Below are positions 14,571 to 22,545 of a stretch of 22,995 nt of DNA, piece by piece. This DNA is from Deltaproteobacteria bacterium (GTDB taxonomy: Bacteria; Desulfobacterota; GWC2-55-46; DRQE01). Location of the stretch: NCBI GenBank assembly GCA_016219165.1, contig JACRCB010000068.1:1-22995 (forward strand), given 5' to 3'. The translations under genes and the position numbers were made by a program. The notes beneath the pieces were generated by a model that was not told the origin of the DNA, made no database searches, and saw only the letters and a program-made list of their open reading frames with translations. Every line of letters begins with the position of its first letter. Position 1 is the first letter of the stretch.

Positions 14571-15348
14571 TAAACCAATTCCCATGTCGATACCGTCGTC
14601 AGGCTTTAAAGGCGTTATTCTGGCCTTATTTTTCTCCTCGGTTCTTCTTGCCGGCTGTTCCTCAAAGGTCGTCAAGAAAGAGGAACCCGTGGGCGCCGAG
14701 GTGTCTTTTCAGAAAGGCATGGCCTCCTACGAACAGGGCGCGTATGAAGAGGCGGAGGCCTCATTTAAGGCGGTTATGGAGGATTACCCGCTTGATTCTT
14801 ACGCTGTGGACGCCATCTTGATGCTCGCGGACACATACTATGCCGATGAGAAATACGACGACGCAAGCGCCTATTACACGACCTTCTATACCTTCCATCC
14901 CGCGCATCCAAAGGCCCCGTACGCCCTCTTTCAGAAGGGGATGGGCCACCTTAAAGAGGTCTTAAGCGTTGACAGGGACCAGGCGCAAACAAGGAAGGCC
15001 TTGTTTGCCTTCGAAGACCTTACGAGAAATTATCCGGAAAGCGCCTATTCCCGGAAGGCTGAGGAGTTGATGATTTTTCTGAAAAAGCGGCTCGCCGAGA
15101 GGGAGTTATACGTAGGGGAGTTCTATTTCAAGACGAAAAATTTTAAGGGCGCCCTTTTAAGGTTCGCCTTCATACTCAAAGATTACCCCGACACAGGTCT
15201 TGCCGACAAGGCCCTCTACTACATAGGCGAGTCTTATACGAGGCTCGGCGAGAAAGACCTGGCCAAGGGCGCTTTCTCCACCCTGATAACGGAATTTCCA
15301 AAGAGTCCCTTTGTAAACAGCGCAAAATACAGGTTAAATGAGGGATAG
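14542..15348 (+). CDS. bamD: Outer membrane protein assembly factor BamD (lipoprotein)
   Basis: BamD is the essential outer-membrane lipoprotein that works with BamA in inserting beta-barrel proteins, including LptD. A signal peptide with hydrophobic core GVILALFFSSVLLAGC ends in lipobox LLAGC; the acylated cysteine is residue 39 from the TTG start or 25 from ATG 14584. The mature part is a series of TPR-like helical pairs: EVSFQKGMASYEQGAYEEAEASF, AVDAILMLADTYYADEKYDDA, ALYYIGESYTRLGEKDLAKGAF. Size and layout fit the YfiO/BamD family. Starts are ambiguous: TTG 14542 has AGGA six bases upstream, while ATG 14566 and ATG 14584 lack an SD, but 14584 gives the most compact signal peptide. The coordinates use the longest form. 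Confidence 0.85.
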   Translation: MKRSFICGMIKPIPMSIPSSGFKGVILALFFSSVLLAGCSSKVVKKEEPVGAEVSFQKGMASYEQGAYEEAEASFKAVMEDYPLDSYAVDAILMLADTYYADEKYDDASAYYTTFYTFHPAHPKAPYALFQKGMGHLKEVLSVDRDQAQTRKALFAFEDLTRNYPESAYSRKAEELMIFLKKRLAERELYVGEFYFKTKNFKGALLRFAFILKDYPDTGLADKALYYIGESYTRLGEKDLAKGAFSTLITEFPKSPFVNSAKYRLNEG

Positions 15349-15401
15349 CCCGGTGTTCGTTATTCCAACTCTCCCTGAATCAAGTTCCTTGTTCCTAAAA
15401 T

Positions 15402-15427
15402 CTAACAGGCTGCTGAAAAACTAAAAA
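15402..15427. repeat. CAGGCTGCT-core intergenic repeat
   Basis: The element starts CTAACAGGCTGCTGAAAAAC in the bamD-TPR gap. Its CAGGCTGCT core (15406-15414) is the reverse complement of AGCAGCCTG in both 38-bp repeats at 12978 and 13082, and an A-rich run follows it. From memory, similar CAGGCTGCTGAAAAA strings recur in intergenic DNA and at element ends in delta-type genomes. A 10-bp palindrome GCCGTACGGC follows at 15449-15458. Confidence 0.45.
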
Positions 15428-15472
15428 TTTGTTCAGGCTTGACAACCCGCCGTACGGCCTTTTGGAGGTTAC

Positions 15473-16186
15473 GTGGCTGCTGAGTGGCACCGGTATTACG
15501 AGGAGGGCAAGAAGGCCTTCGAAGAGATGGACTATGCGGCCGCCCTTGAGAACCTTAAAAAGGTGGTAGAGGTCAAGGGCAACTTCGCGGACGTGTACAA
15601 TATGCTCGGCGTAATCTATTTTAACGGGAATAGAACCGGGGACGCCATAGAGTCATTCCTTAATGCCCTCAAGATAAATTCCCGTTATACGGAGGCGCTT
15701 CTCAATCTTTCCGTCGTGTATAACGAGGCGGGAGAGCTCGACAAGGCGCAGGCCGTTTACGCGCAGGCAAGGGCCGCAAGCGGCAACTTGAGGCAGAGTT
15801 ACCTCGACCCCGTTGTTAAGGCGAAGATTGCGAACATGCATGTTAAGATTGCGGACATATATAAGGACCTCGGGCTTCATGAAGATGCGGTTTATGAATA
15901 CAAAAAGGCATTGGGCCTCAGGCCTGATTTTGTGGATATAAGGACATCCCTCGGTGTCGTTTACAGGGATATGAAGGACTTCAGCCGTGCCGTAAGGGAG
16001 ATGGAGACGGCGGCCAAGGCAAACCCGGATTACTCAAACGTGAGAGTGCAGCTTGGCCTTACCTACTATATGATGGGTGAGAGGGAAAGGGCGAAGGCCG
16101 AGTGGCTGAAGGTTACAAGGAAGAATCCGAACGACAGGCTCGCCAAGATGTACCTTAATATCCTGGAGAGGAGGCCGCCGGGCTGA
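15473..16186 (+). CDS. Tetratricopeptide repeat protein
   Basis: The protein is built almost wholly of TPR units. Examples are RYYEEGKKAFEEMDYAAALENL, VYNMLGVIYFNGNRTGDAIESF, ALLNLSVVYNEAGELDKAQAVY, MHVKIADIYKDLGLHEDAVYEY, IRTSLGVVYRDMKDFSRAVREM and VRVQLGLTYYMMGERERAKAEW. That gives six recognisable repeats over 237 residues, with a slightly irregular stretch at about 105-125. There is no signal peptide or membrane helix, so it is probably a cytoplasmic scaffold. The GTG start has GGAGG at 15464-15468, four bases upstream. It follows bamD by 124 bases and converges with alaS across a 38-base gap. The partner and function cannot be told from sequence. Confidence 0.88.
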   Translation: MAAEWHRYYEEGKKAFEEMDYAAALENLKKVVEVKGNFADVYNMLGVIYFNGNRTGDAIESFLNALKINSRYTEALLNLSVVYNEAGELDKAQAVYAQARAASGNLRQSYLDPVVKAKIANMHVKIADIYKDLGLHEDAVYEYKKALGLRPDFVDIRTSLGVVYRDMKDFSRAVREMETAAKANPDYSNVRVQLGLTYYMMGERERAKAEWLKVTRKNPNDRLAKMYLNILERRPPG

Positions 16187-16224
16187 TACACACGAACGAG
16201 TGGAGCGGCATTGCGAGCCCGGGG

Positions 16225-18876
16225 TTATCTTTTTTTCGCCATATCTTCGACGGCGGAGAAAGCCTTTTCAATCGCCTCATCTATATTTTCTGCGAGTTTC
16301 CCGCCCGCCTGCGCCAAGGCGGCCTTGCCTCCGCCTTTTCCGCCGACGATAGGGGAGAGCCTTTTAACTATCTCGCCGGCGCTGAATCTCGTTGTAAGGT
16401 CCTGGGTAACGGCGGCAAGGATGACTGCCTTCCCGTCAAGGATGCTCCCGAGTATCACTATACCCGAGCCGAGCCTTACCCTCAGCATGTCGGATAAATC
16501 CCTCAGTTCCTCCGGCCCGGCCGGGTCCACCCGCGCGGAGACGACCCTCACTCCGCCTATCTCGCGGGCACCTTCAAGCAGACTCACGGCGCCTTCTTTT
16601 TTCCGGCCCCTCTTGAGTTCCGCAATCTCCCTTTCGAGTTCCTTCTGTCGTTCCATGAGTCTTTTTACCTTGTCCGGGACCTCCGCCTTCGCCGCCCTGA
16701 GAAGTGCTGCGCACTCGCCGAGGAGCTCATCGGATTGGTTAAGGAGCCGCAGCGCCGGCGCGCCCGTAACCGCCTCTATCCTCCTCACCCCCGAGGCGAC
16801 CGAACTATCGGAAGTTATCTTCATAAGCCCTATATCACCGGTCATCCTTACATGCGTTCCGCCGCAGAGTTCCATGGACACATCGTCAATACTTACGACC
16901 CGCACCATGCTGCCATATTTTTCGCCGAAGAATGCGAGCGCGCCTTCCCTGACGGCTTCGCCCTGCGGCATGCTCCGGGTTGTAACCTCGAGATTATCCC
17001 TTATGACTCTATTGCCCTCCGCCTCTATCGCTTCCATCTCCGTGTCCGTAAGGGCGCCGGAATGGTTGAAGTCGAAACGGAAACCCTCGGGAGTCACCAT
17101 GGAGCCCGATTGGCGCACGTGCCCTCCGAGGGTTTTTCTCAATGCCGCATGGAGTATGTGGGTTGCGGTGTGGTTACGGCACGTTGATTTTCTCTTTTCC
17201 ATATCGGGCGTAAGCGCGAGGGTATCGCCGAAGCCGACACTTCCATCTTCTATCAGACAATGGTGGACTATGATGCCGCCCACGGGTCTTTTTACATCCA
17301 CCACCTTTATGGTTACCCCCGCCCCCGACATCACCCCTGTATCGCCGGTCTGTCCCCCGCTCTCTCCGTAAAAAGGCGTTTCCTCGGTTATAATCTCGAC
17401 CCTGTCCCCGGCCCCGGCTTTTTCAACCGGTCTGTTATCTTTTATAATGCAGACGACCTTTGAAGATGCGGCCTCGATGTGGTAGCCTACGAACCTCGAC
17501 TTAAGCCCCTCTGAAGCAAGGGTTCTGTAGAGTTCTTCCCCCCCGGCCTTTCCGCCTATACCCTTCCAGAAACCCCTGGCCATCTCCCTCTGCGTATCCA
17601 TCAGCGCGGTGAAACCCTCCTCGTCAACGGTGAATCCCCGGTCCCGTACTATGTCGGCGGTCAGGTCTGAGGGGAATCCGTACGTGTCATAGAGTTTGAA
17701 GACGACGTCTCCGGGTATAACGGCCTTTTTTTGCTTCTTAAGCGTCTCCACCGCGGAGTTAAGCATACCGAGCCCTTTTTCGAGGGTTTCAAAGAATCTT
17801 TCTTCCTCCCCGAGGGTTGCCCTTGAAACCAGTTCCCTCGACCTTATAAGTTCCGGGTAGACCTCTCCCATCAAATCCGGCACAATGCCGCATACCCTGT
17901 AGAGGAACGGTTCTTTTATGCCGAGGAACCTGCCGTGCCGCACCGCCCTCCGTATGATGCGCCTCAATACATAACCCCTGCCTTCGTTGGAGGGCATCAG
18001 GCCGTCGCTTAAGAGAAAGGCTATCGCCCTTGAGTGGTCTGCAATGGCGCGGATGGATACGTCCCTGGCCGGGTCTTCGCCGTATCTCACGGATGAGATT
18101 TTCTCCGCCGTTTCTATTATGGGGGCGAAAAGGTCGCTATCGTAGTTACTGTGTTTACCCTGCAGGACCGAGGCGAGTCTTTCAAGCCCCATGCCGGTAT
18201 CTATGCTCGGACTGGGCAGCCCGGAGAGGTTGCCTCCCGCATCCCTATTATACTGCATGAAGACGAGGTTCCAGAGTTCGAGGAACCTGTCGCAATCGCA
18301 CTCTACCCCGCAGGCGGGGCTGCCGCACCCCACACCCTCTCCCTGGTCTATTATAATCTCCGAGCACGGCCCGCACGGCCCGACATCCCCCATGCTCCAG
18401 AAGTTATCCTTCTCCCCCAGCCTCTTTATCCTTCCGGGCGGGACATGTACCCTTTCTCTCCAGATATTTTCCGCCTCGGCGTCGTCTCTGAATACCGTAA
18501 CCCATAGTTTCTCTTCCGGCAGCCCCGCCACTTTCGTCAGAAACTCCCATGCAAATTCAATCGCGCCTTCCTTGAAGTAATCGCCGAAGGAGAAATTTCC
18601 GAGCATCTCAAAGAACGTATGGTGTCTTCCGGTCTTCCCTACGTTTTCGAGGTCGTTGTGTTTCCCGCCGGCACGCATGCACTTCTGCGCGCTTGCCGCC
18701 CTTCCGTAGGGCATCCTCTCCTCTCCGAGGAATGCCTTTTTAAACTGCACCATCCCTGCGTTTGTGAAAAGTAAGGTGGGGTCGCCCTCGGGTATGAGGC
18801 CCGATGAGGGGACGACGGCATGGCCGTTTCTTGAAAAGTAATCGAGGAAATTTTTTCTTATCTCAATCGACCTCAC
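16225..18876 (-). CDS. alaS: Alanyl-tRNA synthetase AlaS
   Basis: AlaS charges tRNA-Ala and edits mischarged Ser/Gly. The class II core shows LLFTNAGMVQFK, the motif HHTFFEMLGNFSFGDYFK and the CDCDRFLELWNLVF segment, all within the first 210 residues. The editing domain holds the zinc-site motifs HTATH (569-573) and CGGTH (671-675). The C-terminal DHHA1 region ends in a glycine-rich loop (GGKGGGKAALAQAGGK). The length of 883 aa is normal, and no key motif is missing. The GTG start has AGAGGA nine bases upstream and sits only five bases after the recX stop, so it is the last gene of the thpR-recA-pilT-recX-alaS run. A long open frame on the opposite strand is a shadow of this gene. Confidence 0.97.
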   Translation of the reverse strand: MRSIEIRKNFLDYFSRNGHAVVPSSGLIPEGDPTLLFTNAGMVQFKKAFLGEERMPYGRAASAQKCMRAGGKHNDLENVGKTGRHHTFFEMLGNFSFGDYFKEGAIEFAWEFLTKVAGLPEEKLWVTVFRDDAEAENIWRERVHVPPGRIKRLGEKDNFWSMGDVGPCGPCSEIIIDQGEGVGCGSPACGVECDCDRFLELWNLVFMQYNRDAGGNLSGLPSPSIDTGMGLERLASVLQGKHSNYDSDLFAPIIETAEKISSVRYGEDPARDVSIRAIADHSRAIAFLLSDGLMPSNEGRGYVLRRIIRRAVRHGRFLGIKEPFLYRVCGIVPDLMGEVYPELIRSRELVSRATLGEEERFFETLEKGLGMLNSAVETLKKQKKAVIPGDVVFKLYDTYGFPSDLTADIVRDRGFTVDEEGFTALMDTQREMARGFWKGIGGKAGGEELYRTLASEGLKSRFVGYHIEAASSKVVCIIKDNRPVEKAGAGDRVEIITEETPFYGESGGQTGDTGVMSGAGVTIKVVDVKRPVGGIIVHHCLIEDGSVGFGDTLALTPDMEKRKSTCRNHTATHILHAALRKTLGGHVRQSGSMVTPEGFRFDFNHSGALTDTEMEAIEAEGNRVIRDNLEVTTRSMPQGEAVREGALAFFGEKYGSMVRVVSIDDVSMELCGGTHVRMTGDIGLMKITSDSSVASGVRRIEAVTGAPALRLLNQSDELLGECAALLRAAKAEVPDKVKRLMERQKELEREIAELKRGRKKEGAVSLLEGAREIGGVRVVSARVDPAGPEELRDLSDMLRVRLGSGIVILGSILDGKAVILAAVTQDLTTRFSAGEIVKRLSPIVGGKGGGKAALAQAGGKLAENIDEAIEKAFSAVEDMAKKR

Positions 18877-18881
18877 AACCG

Positions 18882-19406
18882 CTATTCCTCTCCGCCGTCC
18901 GTTATTCCCGGATTATTCATTGCAGAGCGTATTGTGGAAAAAGGGAAACCCTTCCCGGATAGGTGCCTCGCCGCCCTGGCCGCCGTATCTTTTGTCCAAT
19001 CCTTTCTCCCGCTCTTTTTAAGCCATTTCCTCAGGGCCTCTTTTGCCGCGTCTATTTCCGTCTCCTCTTTGAGCCCATTCAGTGTTTTTTCGATTACCCC
19101 GGCGGCCACCCCCCTTTTTCTCAATTCATGCGAGACCTTTATCCTTCCCCATTGCCTGTTTTTCATCCTCGAACAGGCGAAGTCCCCCGCAAACGCCTCG
19201 TCATCGAGATATCTTCCTTCAATAAGCCGTTCGACCGTTCCGTTTATTTCGTCTTCGCTGTAGCCCTTGGAGAGAAGTTTTTCCGTGAGTTCGTGTATCG
19301 TCCTCTGCCTGAACGAGAGGAGCCTGAGCGCTGATTGCATTACATCCGAGTGCGGGTTTTTCCACTCACCCCGTCTTCCACGCCGGTTTTTTTCCTTATT
19401 TTTCAT
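18882..19406 (-). CDS. recX: RecA regulatory protein RecX
   Basis: RecX binds RecA filaments and modulates, usually limits, their activity. It is an all-helical protein of three-helix repeats. The conserved start of the fold is ALRLLSFRQRTIHELTEKLLSKGYSEDEINGTVERLIEGRYLDDEAFAGDFACSRM, followed by GRIKVSHELRKRGVAAGVIEKTL and a third repeat containing KGFPFSTIRSAM. The length of 174 aa is typical. A basic tail (MKNKEKNRRGRRGEWK) precedes the fold, and an internal ATG at residue 23 could be an alternative start; no clear SD supports either. It lies downstream of pilT by 19 bases, so recA and recX are separated by a pilus gene, which is unusual. Confidence 0.92.
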   Translation of the reverse strand: MKNKEKNRRGRRGEWKNPHSDVMQSALRLLSFRQRTIHELTEKLLSKGYSEDEINGTVERLIEGRYLDDEAFAGDFACSRMKNRQWGRIKVSHELRKRGVAAGVIEKTLNGLKEETEIDAAKEALRKWLKKSGRKDWTKDTAARAARHLSGKGFPFSTIRSAMNNPGITDGGEE

Positions 19407-19425
19407 CCGGAAGATTGCAGGACAT

Positions 19426-20586
19426 CTAAAAACGTTCTATCGGCGAGGAGGTGTCTTTCCCCGGTTCTTCTTCGCCACCGAACTCCTTCCATCCGGCATC
19501 GGATGTGCCGGTCACCCCTTTTACCTTGAGTGTAAAGTCTGCCGGGTTGGAGGCCTGCTTCAGGGCTTCGTCGTAAGAGATGAGCCCGCGGTTAAGTAAA
19601 TCCATCAGCGACTGGTCGAAGGTCTGCATCCCGTAGGCCGTGTGTCCCTTTGCAATGGCGTCGCGGATCTCTTTGGTCTTTTCCTTGTCCTCTATGCATT
19701 CCCTTATCTTCGGCGTGGATACGAGCACCTCAACGGCCGGGACCCTGCCCTTGCCGTCCTTTGTCGGCATGAGTCTCTGCGAGACGATACCCCTTATGAC
19801 CCCGGCAAGTTGAATCCTTATCTGCTTTTGCTGATACGGAGGAAAGACCGAGACTATTCTGTTTACGGTCTCCATTGCGTCTATGGTATGGAGGGTGGAG
19901 AAGACGAGATGTCCTGTTTCGGCCGCGGTGAGGGCTATCTCGATAGTCTCCATGTCCCTCATCTCGCCGACCATTATGGCGTCCGGGTCCTGCCTCAAGG
20001 CCCCCCTCAGCGCCCCTGCAAAGGTAATGGCGTCGACGCTTATCTCGCGCTGGTTTATTATGCTTCTGTTGTCTCTGTGGAGAAACTCTATGGGGTCTTC
20101 TATGGTTATGATGTTGCAGCTTTTATGGGTGTTTACATACTCTATCATCGCCGCGAGGGTTGTGGATTTTCCGCTCCCGGTTATGCCGGTAACGAGTATC
20201 AGGCCTCTGCTCTCAAGCGAGAGCCTTTCGAGTATCGCGGGCAGGTTCAGTTCGCCGAAGTTTTTTATCTTCATGGGGATGACCCTCAAGACTATCCCCA
20301 TGGCGCCCCTCTGCTGGAATACGTTCACCCTGAACCTTCCAAGGCCGGGCACGCTGTAGGCTATATCGACCTGATGGTCTTTCCTGAACGATTCTTTCTG
20401 GGTGTCGTTCATGAGCCTCAACGCGCACTGCGCCACGTCGTCAGGGGTAAGTCTCGGATGGTTTTTAATCGATATGAGTCTCCCGTATATCCTGAGTATC
20501 GGGGGAAGCCCGGCCTTGATATGCACATCCGAGGACTGCTCTTTTACCGCGAGGTTTAAGATGGCGCTCAGGTCTATGCCTGCCAT
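19426..20586 (-). CDS. pilT: Type IV pilus retraction ATPase PilT
   Basis: PilT is the cytoplasmic hexameric ATPase that depolymerises type IV pili, driving twitching and DNA uptake. The N-terminal domain begins SAILNLAVKEQSSDVHIKAGLPPILRIYG. Walker A is GITGSGKS (134-141), the Asp box is IITIEDPIEFLH, Walker B is DPDAIMVGEMRD (about 200-211), and the His box is AAETGHLVFSTLHT. The C-terminal part includes AVEVLVSTPKIRECIEDKEKTKEIRDAIAKG, covering the region where PilT proteins carry the AIRNLIRE motif; here it is altered to REIRDAIAKG. The length of 386 aa is at the long end because of an acidic tail. It begins four bases after the recA stop, so the genes are cotranscribed. Confidence 0.95.
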   Translation of the reverse strand: MAGIDLSAILNLAVKEQSSDVHIKAGLPPILRIYGRLISIKNHPRLTPDDVAQCALRLMNDTQKESFRKDHQVDIAYSVPGLGRFRVNVFQQRGAMGIVLRVIPMKIKNFGELNLPAILERLSLESRGLILVTGITGSGKSTTLAAMIEYVNTHKSCNIITIEDPIEFLHRDNRSIINQREISVDAITFAGALRGALRQDPDAIMVGEMRDMETIEIALTAAETGHLVFSTLHTIDAMETVNRIVSVFPPYQQKQIRIQLAGVIRGIVSQRLMPTKDGKGRVPAVEVLVSTPKIRECIEDKEKTKEIRDAIAKGHTAYGMQTFDQSLMDLLNRGLISYDEALKQASNPADFTLKVKGVTGTSDAGWKEFGGEEEPGKDTSSPIERF

Positions 20587-20590
20587 GGTA

Positions 20591-21604
20591 CTACTCCTTT
20601 TTCTTTATGCCGTACTGTTTGTATAATTTCTGTTTTATCTCGAGGGCCTTTTCGGGATGCTCGATGAGATAGTTTCTTGCGGATTCCCTTCCCTGTCCTA
20701 TCCTCTCTCCGTTCGAGGTATACCATGCCCCGCTCTTTTCGAGGATGTTCGCCTTAACGCCCATGTCGAGAAGGTCCCCCTCTTTCGATATGCCGTGGTC
20801 AAAGAGCATGTCGAACTCAGCCTCCTTAAAGGGGGGGGCGAGTTTATTCTTGACGACCTTTACCCTGACGCGGTTGCCTATGACCTCTTCGCCCGATTTT
20901 ATCTGCCCGATTTTACGGATATCCATCCTTACGGAGGCGTAAAATTTAAGCGCGTTCCCGCCGGTTGTGGTCTCGGGGTTTCCGAAGAACACCCCTATCT
21001 TATGCCTTATCTGGTTAATGAATATCATGCAGGTCCTGCTTTTGGAGATTGTGCCGGTAAGTTTCCTTAATGCCTGGCTCATAAGGCGGGCCTGAAGCCC
21101 CATGTGCGCATCCCCCATCTCCCCTTCTATCTCGGCCTTCGGCACAAGCGCGGCAACGGAGTCTATTACAATCAAATCAACCGCCCCGCTCCTTATGAGC
21201 ATATCGGCTATCTCCAATGCCTGCTCGCCCGTGTCGGGTTGGGAAAGGAGGAGTTCGTCCGGGTTTACGCCGAGTTTCTTTGCATACTCTATATCGAGGG
21301 CATGCTCGGCGTCTATGAACGCGCAGACGCCCTTTTCTTTCTGCGCCTCGGCGATGATATGGAGGGTGAGGGTGGTCTTCCCGGACGATTCCGGGCCGAA
21401 TATCTCCACGACCCTTCCCCTCGGAACCCCTCCTGCGCCGAGCGCTATGTCGAGGGCAGGGGAGGCGGTGGATATTACGGATACGTCCTGAGGGGGGGTG
21501 TCTTTCCCAAGGCGCATGATAGCGCCTTTGCCGAATTGCTTTTCTATCTGGCTTATGGCAAGTTCTATGGCCTTGCCCTTGTTCGATGCCGGGGTTGTCG
21601 ACAT
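20591..21604 (-). CDS. recA: Recombinase RecA
   Basis: RecA forms ATP-dependent filaments on single-stranded DNA for strand exchange and SOS signalling. Walker A is GPESSGKT (70-77). Other diagnostic segments are CAFIDAEHALDIEYAKKLGV, LLLSQPDTGEQALEI, DLIVIDSVAALVPKAEIEGEMGD and the loop L2 region FFGNPETTTGGNALKFYASVR. The length of 337 aa is normal for a RecA with a short C-terminal tail. GGAGG lies seven bases before the ATG. A good promoter sits just upstream, inside the 3' end of thpR. I see no recognisable LexA box of the E. coli or Bacillus type in the 40-base gap. Confidence 0.98.
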   Translation of the reverse strand: MSTTPASNKGKAIELAISQIEKQFGKGAIMRLGKDTPPQDVSVISTASPALDIALGAGGVPRGRVVEIFGPESSGKTTLTLHIIAEAQKEKGVCAFIDAEHALDIEYAKKLGVNPDELLLSQPDTGEQALEIADMLIRSGAVDLIVIDSVAALVPKAEIEGEMGDAHMGLQARLMSQALRKLTGTISKSRTCMIFINQIRHKIGVFFGNPETTTGGNALKFYASVRMDIRKIGQIKSGEEVIGNRVRVKVVKNKLAPPFKEAEFDMLFDHGISKEGDLLDMGVKANILEKSGAWYTSNGERIGQGRESARNYLIEHPEKALEIKQKLYKQYGIKKKE

Positions 21605-21619
21605 TTGGAGCCTCCTTTT

Positions 21620-21647
21620 ATTATACCGGTGGAAATCGATATATCAA
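21620..21647 (-). promoter_or_regulatory. Sigma-70-type promoter for recA
   Basis: On the minus strand TTGATA (21647-21642) and TATAAT (21625-21620) are separated by 16 bases. The -35 overlaps the thpR stop codon. The start site would be near 21613, at the recA ribosome-binding site, leaving a leader of under 10 bases. recA could thus be expressed apart from thpR. Confidence 0.5.
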
Positions 21648-22219
21648 CTCTTGAGGTCTATCTGTTTAAGCGGCGTATGTATTGCGCCGTTCAGGCCGAG
21701 TTCACTTTTGAAAAATACGATACTCTCCGCCGGGAAATTTACGGTTCCGCCGGTTTTTATATTTTTAAGCCCCTCGGAGAGCCTTTTCCCGTCCTGCGGA
21801 TTCTTAATCCTGCATAGAGTGAGGTGGGGGTGAAACCCCCTTTTCTCCCGCTCGAATCCGAGCGCTTCCATACGTTCCTCTATGTTTTCGTAGAGTGTTT
21901 TCAATTCCGCGCCCTCTTCAATACCCACCCACAGAACCCTCGGGTTTTTAAGGTCGGGGAAACCGCCAACGCCCTGCACAGCGATATTGAACGCCTTTAC
22001 GTTCTCCGCGGCTTTTTTAAGCCCCTCGGTAATCTCTTGCGCCTTGCCGCCGTCAATATCCCCGATGAACTTGAGCGTAAGATGTATCGTCTCGGGCCTT
22101 GCCCACGAGATTTTGGAGGCATTGCCGGAATTTTTCTTGAGTTCCTCCTGAAGCATTTTCAGCCTTTTTTTCAACTTATCCGGCAGCTCTATCGCTATGA
22201 ATGTCCTTAACTTCTCCAA
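21644..22219 (-). CDS. thpR: RNA 2',3'-cyclic phosphodiesterase ThpR (LigT family)
   Basis: ThpR opens 2',3'-cyclic phosphate ends of RNA; its cellular role is poorly defined. The two HxTx motifs of the 2H phosphoesterase fold are both intact: HLTL at 46-49 (RPETIHLTLKFIGD) and HLTL at 132-135 (RGFHPHLTLCRIK). The N-terminus MEKLRTFIAIELPDKLKK is typical and the length is 191 aa. The start is TTG, the only usual start codon between the in-frame stop at 22229-22231 and the conserved core, with only a weak SD-like TAGG. It begins one base after the stop codon of a degraded upstream gene, so it was probably translated by coupling. Position before recA is known in several Gram-negative genomes. 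Confidence 0.92.
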   Translation of the reverse strand: MEKLRTFIAIELPDKLKKRLKMLQEELKKNSGNASKISWARPETIHLTLKFIGDIDGGKAQEITEGLKKAAENVKAFNIAVQGVGGFPDLKNPRVLWVGIEEGAELKTLYENIEERMEALGFEREKRGFHPHLTLCRIKNPQDGKRLSEGLKNIKTGGTVNFPAESIVFFKSELGLNGAIHTPLKQIDLKS

Positions 22220-22220
22220 C

Positions 22221-22442
22221 CTATTTACCTACGAGAAGAACCTCCTCCGAGTGGTTGGTGCTTAAAACATATTTGTAATTTTTCCTTTTTATTTCATTAA
22301 CGTCCATTTTATACTTTTTAAGCAAACTTATCAACTCTTCGACAGACGGGATTCCGTCGGACCTGTAAGAGATTACCAGAAAATGGATTGAAGAACTCCG
22401 CCATAAATAGCGGAGATTCTTCGATGGTGAGGAAATTGTCAT
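22221..22442 (-). pseudogene. C-terminal fragment, possibly of a D12-class adenine DNA methyltransferase
   Basis: The open frame reads 73 residues, ending VISYRSDGIPSVEELISLLKKYKMDVNEIKRKNYKYVLSTNHSEEVLLVGK when its parts are joined (IHFLVISYRSDG, EELISLLKKYKMDV, NYKYVLSTNHSEEVLLVGK). By memory, the strand-turn 'ISYRSDG-PS-EEL' followed by 'YKYVLS' and 'EVLLVG' resembles the tail of D12-class N6-adenine methyltransferases. The family's FxGxG and DPPY motifs are absent and there is a stop just upstream, so it would be an inactive remnant. Its upstream border lies 20 bases from a hairpin element, which may mark the break. No SD precedes the ATG. The identification is tentative. Confidence 0.4.
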
Positions 22443-22461
22443 TTATATTTGTCCGCCTTGA

Positions 22462-22481
22462 CCCGCCCTTGAAAGGGCGGG
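22462..22481. repeat. GC-rich hairpin element
   Basis: CCCGCCCTT and AAGGGCGGG form a nine-base perfect stem around two bases (seven pairs with a realistic six-base loop). A GC-rich stretch rich in GGCGGGC follows to about 22495. It resembles REP-type or IS200/IS605-end palindromes and lies at the broken end of the methyltransferase-like fragment. Confidence 0.6.
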
Positions 22482-22545
22482 ATTGCGGCGGGCACCCCGT
22501 TCAAGAAGGAGTGTCCCATGTAGTCTCGCCGCCAAAATCCATCGG

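Noticed and set aside
16178..16222. Bidirectional terminator between the TPR gene and alaS
   Set aside because: A 7-bp inverted repeat (CCGGGCT/AGCCCGG) exists, but its loop is 31 bases and no T-tract adjoins it; it may be chance.
16211..17371. A 386-codon open frame antisense to alaS
   Set aside because: Its composition is serine/proline/alanine-rich as expected for the mirror of a real gene, it has no family motifs, and alaS on the other strand is complete.
19642..20559. A 305-codon open frame antisense to pilT
   Set aside because: No recognisable motifs, and it mirrors an intact pilT; long antisense frames are common in this codon-biased genome.
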